Assembly: GCF_003429005.1 (NCBI RefSeq)
Contig: NZ_QVQV01000001.1
Span: forward strand, 549,709 to 613,708
Reading direction: 5' to 3'
DNA from: Paraburkholderia sp. DHOC27
GTDB lineage: Bacteria > Pseudomonadota > Gammaproteobacteria > Burkholderiales > Burkholderiaceae
Length of the DNA: 64,000 bases
A model generated the notes under the pieces. That model was not told the origin of the DNA, did no database searches, and saw only the letters and a list, made by a program, of their open reading frames with translations. Positions 58,784-64,000 of this stretch are shown here, piece after piece (position 1 is the stretch's first letter; the number at the start of each line of letters is the position of its first letter). Position numbers and translations under genes: made by a program.

Positions 58784-61501
58784 TCAAGCGGCGAGCAGCG
58801 AACGCAGCACGAACGGCAGGATCCCGCCATGCTTGTAGTAGTCCACTTCGATCGGCGTATCGATACGCAGCAGCACGGCAACACGCTTTTCCTTGCCGTC
58901 CTTGCCACGAATCACCAGCGTCACTTCCTGCTGCGGCTTGAAGTCGGCGCCGAGGCCTTCGATGTCGTACGTTTCTTCGCCGGTGATACCCAGCGACTGC
59001 ACGCTATCCGAGCCCTTGAACTGCAGCGGCAGCACGCCCATGCCGACGAGGTTCGAACGGTGGATCCGCTCGAAGCTACGTGCAACCACGGCCTTCACGC
59101 CCAGCAGCTGCGTGCCCTTGGCCGCCCAGTCACGCGACGAACCCGTGCCGTACTCTTCGCCCGCGAACACGATGGTCGGCGTGCCGGCGTCGATGTACTT
59201 CATCGCTGCGTCATAGATCGACTCTTGCTCGCCGCTCGGCTGATGGATCGTCAGACCGCCTTCCACGCGCGTACCGTCTGCCTTCGCCGGGATCATCAGG
59301 TTCTTGATCCGCACGTTGGCGAACGTGCCGCGCATCATCACGTCGTGGTTGCCGCGGCGCGAGCCGTAGCTGTTGAAGTCGGCCTTCTGCACGCCGTTTG
59401 CCTTCAGCCACTTGCCTGCCGGCGAGTCTTCCTTGATCGAGCCTGCCGGGCTGATGTGGTCGGTCGTGACCGAGTCACCGAAGATGCCCAGCGCGCGCGC
59501 GTTCTTGACCGCTGCGATGCTATCGGCCGGCTTCATGGAGAAGTCGCTACCAAAGAACGGCGGCTCGGCGATGTAGGTCGACTTCGGCCAGTCGTAGACT
59601 TGACCTTCTTCGCCTTCGATCTTGCTCCACAAATCGCCCTTCTTCGTGAGCTGCGCGTAGTTCTTGCGGAACGCGTCGGCGTCCAGTGCGAACTTCAGCA
59701 GGTCGTTGACTTCGTCGCTGGTCGGCCAGATGTCGCCCAGGTAGATGTCCTTGCCGCCCTTGCCCTTGCCAACCGGCTCGGTCATCAGGTCACGCGTGAT
59801 GTTGCCGGCGATCGCGTACGCCACCACCAGCGGCGGCGAAGCCAGGAAGTTGGCGCGGATGTTCGGGTGAATACGCGCTTCGAAGTTACGGTTGCCCGAC
59901 AATACAGCGGCCGCGACGATGTCGTTCTTCGTGATGGCGTCGTTCAGTTCCGGCGTCAGGTCGCCCGCGTTACCAATACAGGTCGTGCAGCCATAAGCGG
60001 CCAGTTCGAAACCGAGCTTCGACAGATACGGCAGCAGGCCGGTCTTCGTCAGGTATTCGGTGACGATACGCGATCCTGGGGCCAGTGACGTCTTGATGTG
60101 CGGTGCCACGGTCAGGCCAGCTTCCACGGCCTTCTTCGCCAGCAGGCCGGCAGCCAGCAGGACGCTCGGGTTCGACGTGTTCGTGCACGACGTGATGGCG
60201 GCGATCAGGATGTCGCCGTTCTTCACGTTCACGCCGTTGGTCGTCGTGTATTGCGCGTCCAGATCGGCAACCTTCTTCGCAAAGCCGTTTTCTGCGACCG
60301 GCTTCGAGAACAGATCGCTGAAGGTCGACTTCACGTGACCGATTTCGATACGGTCTTGCGGACGCTTCGGACCTGCCAGCGACGGTGCCACCGTACCGAG
60401 ATCGAGCTTCACGAGCTTCGTGTAGTCGATCTGGCTAGCCTTCGGCACACCGAACAGGCCTTGTGCCTTGAAGTAGTTTTCGAAGGCGGCGATTTCGGCG
60501 TCGGTACGGCCCGTGCCCTTGAAGTAGTCGATGGTCTTTTCGTCGACCGGGAAGAAGCCCATCGTTGCGCCGTATTCCGGCGCCATGTTGCCGATCGTCG
60601 CACGGTCCGGCAGCGACAGCGTACGCGTGCCTTCGCCGCAGAATTCGACGAACTTGCCAACCACTTTTTCCTTACGCAGCAGTTCGGTGACGGTCAGCAC
60701 GAGGTCGGTTGCCGTCACGCCTTCGCGCAGCTTGCCCGTCAGTTCGACGCCCACCACGTCCGGCGTCAGGAAGTACACTGGCTGGCCGAGCATGCCCGCT
60801 TCCGCTTCGATGCCGCCCACGCCCCAGCCCACCACGCCGATACCGTTGATCATGGTCGTGTGGCTGTCCGTGCCGACCAGCGTGTCCGGGTAGTACACGG
60901 TGTCGCTGCCGTCGGCCTTCTTGTGCACGCCGCGTGCGAGGTACTCGAGGTTCACCTGGTGCACGATACCTACGCCCGGCGGCACGACCTTGAACGTGTC
61001 GAATGCCTGCATGCCCCACTTCATGAACTGGTAGCGCTCGTTATTGCGCTGGAATTCCAGTTTCATGTTCAGGTCGAGTGCGTCCTTTTGACGGAAGTAA
61101 TCGATCTGCACCGAGTGATCGACCACCAGATCGACCGGGACCAGCGGTTCGATCGACTTCGGGTTCTTGCCGGCGCGTTGCGCGACGCCGCGCATGGCTG
61201 CGATGTCGGCGAGCAGCGGCACGCCGGTAAAGTCTTGCAGCACGACACGCGAAACGACGAACGGGATTTCGTCGACGCGCGCTGCGGTCGGCTTCCAGTT
61301 TGCCAGTTGTGTGATGTGTTCTTCGGCGATCTTCTTGCCGTCGTAATTACGCAGTACCGATTCCAGCACGATACGGATCGAAACCGGCAGGCGGTCGATC
61401 TTGATGTTCAGCGCCTTGCCGAGTTGCGGCAAGGAATAAAACTTGCCTTTGCCGGAGCCGCTGTCGAATTCCTTGAGCGTTTTGTGGAGGTTGTGGGCCA
61501 T
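58784..61501 (-). CDS. acnA: Aconitate hydratase A
   Basis: 905 residues, the AcnA length (AcnD-type 2-methylaconitate enzymes are about 865). Cytosolic [4Fe-4S] enzyme interconverting citrate and isocitrate, and in methylcitrate metabolism hydrating 2-methylaconitate. Cluster ligands are Cys439 (SCTNTSNP), Cys505 and Cys508 (GCTTCIGN). Substrate motifs [26 protein letters not shown] and [13 protein letters not shown] are present. It is last in the prpC-mliC-prpD-acnA series, 40 bases after prpD. AAGGA ribosome site. Confidence 0.96.
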   Translation of the reverse strand: MAHNLHKTLKEFDSGSGKGKFYSLPQLGKALNIKIDRLPVSIRIVLESVLRNYDGKKIAEEHITQLANWKPTAARVDEIPFVVSRVVLQDFTGVPLLADIAAMRGVAQRAGKNPKSIEPLVPVDLVVDHSVQIDYFRQKDALDLNMKLEFQRNNERYQFMKWGMQAFDTFKVVPPGVGIVHQVNLEYLARGVHKKADGSDTVYYPDTLVGTDSHTTMINGIGVVGWGVGGIEAEAGMLGQPVYFLTPDVVGVELTGKLREGVTATDLVLTVTELLRKEKVVGKFVEFCGEGTRTLSLPDRATIGNMAPEYGATMGFFPVDEKTIDYFKGTGRTDAEIAAFENYFKAQGLFGVPKASQIDYTKLVKLDLGTVAPSLAGPKRPQDRIEIGHVKSTFSDLFSKPVAENGFAKKVADLDAQYTTTNGVNVKNGDILIAAITSCTNTSNPSVLLAAGLLAKKAVEAGLTVAPHIKTSLAPGSRIVTEYLTKTGLLPYLSKLGFELAAYGCTTCIGNAGDLTPELNDAITKNDIVAAAVLSGNRNFEARIHPNIRANFLASPPLVVAYAIAGNITRDLMTEPVGKGKGGKDIYLGDIWPTSDEVNDLLKFALDADAFRKNYAQLTKKGDLWSKIEGEEGQVYDWPKSTYIAEPPFFGSDFSMKPADSIAAVKNARALGIFGDSVTTDHISPAGSIKEDSPAGKWLKANGVQKADFNSYGSRRGNHDVMMRGTFANVRIKNLMIPAKADGTRVEGGLTIHQPSGEQESIYDAAMKYIDAGTPTIVFAGEEYGTGSSRDWAAKGTQLLGVKAVVARSFERIHRSNLVGMGVLPLQFKGSDSVQSLGITGEETYDIEGLGADFKPQQEVTLVIRGKDGKEKRVAVLLRIDTPIEVDYYKHGGILPFVLRSLLAA

Positions 61502-61541
61502 GGTGTTTTCCTTGGTTTGATCGCGGAACTACAGTACTGAA

Positions 61542-62993
61542 CTAGATGACATACAGATCGACGTATTCATTGACTGGCATGGCTTCGAGCCTTGCCTGAT
61601 CCAGCGACACATCGAGAATCGCTTGTTGCTGCTTGACCGGAAACCTGCGCGCGAGGTTGGTCCTGAACTTCTCGACCAGCAACGGTATGCCGTCTGCACG
61701 GCGGCGCTTGTGTCCGATCGGGTATTCGACGATGACCTCGTCGAATGTCGAGCCGTCGTTGAATTCGACCGTCAGTGCATTGGCGATCGAACGCTTCTCC
61801 GGATCGTGATAATCCTTCGTGAACTGCGGGTCTTCTACGCAGATCATCTTGTCGCGCAACGCGTCGATGCGCGGGTCCTGCGCGACCTCATCTTCGTAAT
61901 CCGCGGCCGTCAGGCGGCCGAAGATCAGCGGCACCGCGATCATGTACTGGATGCAATGATCGCGGTCGGCCGGATTATGCAGCGGCCCCTGCTTGTCGAT
62001 GATGCGAATCGCCGCTTCATGCGTGCGAATCGTGATCTTGCTGATGTCGTCCACCGTCTTGCCCGCCGCGCGCAGTTGCGCATGCAGCGTGACGGCCGCT
62101 TCCACGGCAGTCTGCGAGTGGAATTCAGCCGGGAACGAAATCTTGAACAGCACGTTTTCCATCACGTACGAGCCGTACGGGCGCTGAAACTGGAACGCAT
62201 TGCCCTTGAACAGCACGTCGTAAAAGCCCCACGTTTTCGCCGTGAGCACGGACGGGTAGCCCATCTCGCCGGTTTTGGCGATCAGCGCGAGCCGCACGGC
62301 GCGCGAGGTGGCGTCGCCCGCTGCCCACGACTTGCGCGAGCCCGTGTTCGGCGCGTGACGGTAGGTACGCAGCGCCTGGCCATCCACGAGCGCGAGCGAA
62401 ATGGCATTGATCAGCTCGTTGCGCGTAAGACCGATCATCTGACCGACCACAGCGGTCGAAGCCAGCTTGACCAGCAACACGTGGTCGAGCCCAACCTTGT
62501 TGAACGAGTTTTCCAGCGCAATACAGCCCTGGATTTCATGCGCCTTGACCATAGCGATCAAGACGTCTTTGATCGTCAGCGGCTTTTTACCCGCGGCGAT
62601 GGCCGTGCGTGACAGCCAGTCGGCGGTAGCGAGAATGCCGCCGAGATTATCCGACGGGTGGCCCCATTCAGCGGCAAGCCACGTGTCGTTGAAGTCCAGC
62701 CAGCGGATCATGGCGCCAATGTTGAAGGCGGCCTGAACCGGGTCCAGTTGAAACGACGTGCCGGGTACCTTGGCGCCGTTGGGGACGATCGTGCCTGGCA
62801 CGATTGGTCCCATCAGCTTGGTACAAGCCGGGTAGGTGAGGGCTTCGAGTCCACAGCCGAGCGTATCGATCAGACAGTGACGCGCGGTTTCCAGCGCGAG
62901 CGTGCTGTCGATCGAAAAATCCAGCACGTAATCGGCGATCGCGACCAGGACATCGTCCGGGGCGGGCCTTACGTTGGATATCGGAGCGGACAT
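61542..62993 (-). CDS. prpD: 2-methylcitrate dehydratase
   Basis: 483 residues of the MmgE/PrpD fold. It dehydrates (2S,3S)-2-methylcitrate to 2-methyl-cis-aconitate in propionate breakdown. Family segments seen: [38 protein letters not shown] (the conserved FNDT and GHPSDN), and LEVEYP-type end [21 protein letters not shown] ribosome site supports the start. Located between the MliC-like gene and acnA. Confidence 0.96.
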   Translation of the reverse strand: MSAPISNVRPAPDDVLVAIADYVLDFSIDSTLALETARHCLIDTLGCGLEALTYPACTKLMGPIVPGTIVPNGAKVPGTSFQLDPVQAAFNIGAMIRWLDFNDTWLAAEWGHPSDNLGGILATADWLSRTAIAAGKKPLTIKDVLIAMVKAHEIQGCIALENSFNKVGLDHVLLVKLASTAVVGQMIGLTRNELINAISLALVDGQALRTYRHAPNTGSRKSWAAGDATSRAVRLALIAKTGEMGYPSVLTAKTWGFYDVLFKGNAFQFQRPYGSYVMENVLFKISFPAEFHSQTAVEAAVTLHAQLRAAGKTVDDISKITIRTHEAAIRIIDKQGPLHNPADRDHCIQYMIAVPLIFGRLTAADYEDEVAQDPRIDALRDKMICVEDPQFTKDYHDPEKRSIANALTVEFNDGSTFDEVIVEYPIGHKRRRADGIPLLVEKFRTNLARRFPVKQQQAILDVSLDQARLEAMPVNEYVDLYVI

Positions 62994-63027
62994 CGAAGCT
63001 TCCCTAGTGAGAATGAGCCGGCAAAAA

Positions 63028-63540
63028 TCAGTTTTGCGGGTTCTTGATCAGCTCGTTCGATTGCGTCGGAGCCGGCGCGCCTTGCACCATTTCCGGCGTC
63101 TTGCACTCGTCCGCGAGGCGCGAGCCGTCGTTGTCCGAGAACAGCATGGCCTTGGTCGGGATCACGACCAGGTCCAGACCCGAAGCGGCGTCGTGGAAGC
63201 GGTCTGCGCCCGTCGTGGTGGCTTCGCGCGGCAGGTTGTAGTTCTTGTTGGCCCAGTGAACCGTGACGATCTGGTCACGCTTCATGTCGCCCTTCAGGTC
63301 GAACGAGAGGCCTTCGTTACACGCCCACTTCACCGCGCCGTCCGGCACCGGATCGACCTTGGCTTCCTTGGCCGGATTCGGCTTGCGCTTGATCAGGCGC
63401 TTCGGAGCCGGCCGTTTCGGCGCAGCCTTCTTGGCGGTTGCCGTGGTGGTCGTCGTCGTTTGCGCGGAAGCATCGGTCGCGGTGGCCAGCATCGTGGTGG
63501 ACAGGGCGCCGACAACGGCGGCGATCAGCAATTTATTCAT
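63028..63540 (-). CDS. Secreted MliC-like (C-type lysozyme inhibitor) protein
   Basis: 170 residues. Signal peptide [27 protein letters not shown], a Lys/Pro/Ala-rich linker ([16 protein letters not shown]), then a C-terminal domain [46 protein letters not shown] ending ECK, which matches the MliC fold pattern (paired Cys, YxLP, SGxxY, C-terminal Cys). The inhibitory Ser of the SGxxY motif is Thr/Gly here (TTGADRF). If functional it would sit in the periplasm. It is embedded between prpC and prpD, 34 bases from prpD, so it is co-transcribed. The family call is by motif, not certain. Confidence 0.65.
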   Translation of the reverse strand: MNKLLIAAVVGALSTTMLATATDASAQTTTTTTATAKKAAPKRPAPKRLIKRKPNPAKEAKVDPVPDGAVKWACNEGLSFDLKGDMKRDQIVTVHWANKNYNLPREATTTGADRFHDAASGLDLVVIPTKAMLFSDNDGSRLADECKTPEMVQGAPAPTQSNELIKNPQN

Positions 63541-63642
63541 GGAGAGAACCTTTCTATCTAATATGAGTTGAGCACTGCACGGCGGCGTCTTTGCGCTGCC
63601 GTCAAGATCGAACCACGCGCCTCGGAAAGCGCACAGCGGACG

Positions 63643-64000
63643 CTATTTTCTCCTATTTAGCGCCACGAACTTCAAATTCTCTGGACCGGTGTAATTCGCG
63701 CTCGGCCGGATGATCTTGTTGTCGATGCGCTGCTCGATGATGTGCGCGCTCCAGCCCGCGACCCGCGCAATCACGAAGACCGGCGTGAACATGGCGGTCG
63801 GCACACCCATCATGTGATACGACACGGCGCTGAACCAGTCCAGGTTCGGGAACATCTTCTTGGTGTCCCACATCACCGTTTCGAGCCGCTCGGCGATGTC
63901 GAAGAGCTTCGTGCTGCCGGCTTCCTTCGAGAGCTTCTTCGCCACTTCCTTGATGACCTTGTTGCGCGGATCGGAGATCGTGTACACCGGATGGCCGAAG
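63643..64000 (-). CDS. prpC: 2-methylcitrate synthase, C-terminal part (continues beyond window)
   Basis: The coding sequence runs off the right edge; its C-terminal ~118 residues are visible. They read [23 protein letters not shown], with the catalytic His of the citrate synthase fold, then the [36 protein letters not shown] segment (catalytic Asp is at VDF in citrate synthase, LDW here as in PrpC) and end [23 protein letters not shown]. PrpC condenses propionyl-CoA with oxaloacetate. It is first in the local order prpC-mliC-prpD-acnA. Confidence 0.95.
   Translation of the reverse strand, partial: FGHPVYTISDPRNKVIKEVAKKLSKEAGSTKLFDIAERLETVMWDTKKMFPNLDWFSAVSYHMMGVPTAMFTPVFVIARVAGWSAHIIEQRIDNKIIRPSANYTGPENLKFVALNRRK

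Overview
The window is a chromosomal segment of a GC-rich beta-proteobacterium, most likely Paraburkholderia or Burkholderia. The reasons are the strong G/C third-position bias, a short H-NS-type protein ending in the Burkholderia-style GRGRAPAWL motif, a Cys-type intracellular PHB depolymerase, a prpC-prpD-acnA methylcitrate locus, an oxidative L-fucose operon and a chaperone-usher pilus set. I saw no phage, IS element, CRISPR array, rRNA or tRNA. The species call is an inference from gene content and composition.

Layout. 1-6.2 kb: the tail of a serine hydrolase, an H-NS protein, then a formaldehyde-activating-enzyme (Fae) homologue followed by an aldo/keto reductase, a succinate-semialdehyde-type dehydrogenase and an MFS carrier, closed by a strong terminator. 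6.2-8.8 kb (minus): a Tat-exported alkyl sulfatase and a small cysteine-pair protein. 9.4-14.8 kb: a four-gene chaperone-usher pilus operon (pilin, chaperone, usher, two-domain adhesin) with a terminator after the pilin. 15-21.4 kb: prfC, a small helical protein, a LysR regulator and a Pat-like CoA-binding/GNAT protein. 21.4-26.2 kb: a TPR-glycosyltransferase, small membrane and His-rich proteins, a degenerate-LytM (NlpD-like) lipoprotein and an RlpA-like lipoprotein. 26.3-32.9 kb: an IclR regulator divergent from a six-gene operon that accounts for every enzymatic step from L-fucose to pyruvate plus lactate. 33-39.7 kb: a thioesterase, an AGE-family epimerase/isomerase, MgtC, a large Ala-rich membrane protein, a 52-residue ORF behind a doubled palindrome, a second His-rich protein, hexanucleotide arrays and a flavin-reductase-like protein. 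40-46.2 kb: a cupin, PhaZ, a GST, CopA with a CueR-type promoter, and PaiB.

46.4-58.6 kb is the least conventional part: a DUF1254 lipoprotein, a giant AsmA-like DUF748 protein, an OmpA-domain lipoprotein, a NarL/BvgA-type response regulator, a histidine-kinase-like protein whose catalytic boxes are degraded but which keeps an intact HPt histidine, an uncharacterised single-pass protein translationally coupled to it, and a second TPR-glycosyltransferase. 58.8-64 kb (minus) is the methylcitrate locus: prpC (truncated by the window end), an MliC-like lysozyme-inhibitor homologue, prpD and acnA.

How the parts work together. The fucose cluster is a self-contained catabolic operon, probably controlled by its divergent IclR regulator. 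The prp locus and acnA handle propionyl-CoA and C6 acids. PhaZ mobilises storage polymer. The pilus, OmpA, DUF748 and TPR-GT genes face the envelope. The strongest candidates for undescribed biology are the response-regulator/pseudokinase-HPt/membrane-protein module (53.4-57.1 kb), the Fae-AKR-ALDH-MFS cluster (1.5-6.1 kb) and the doubled palindromic operator at 37.54 kb.
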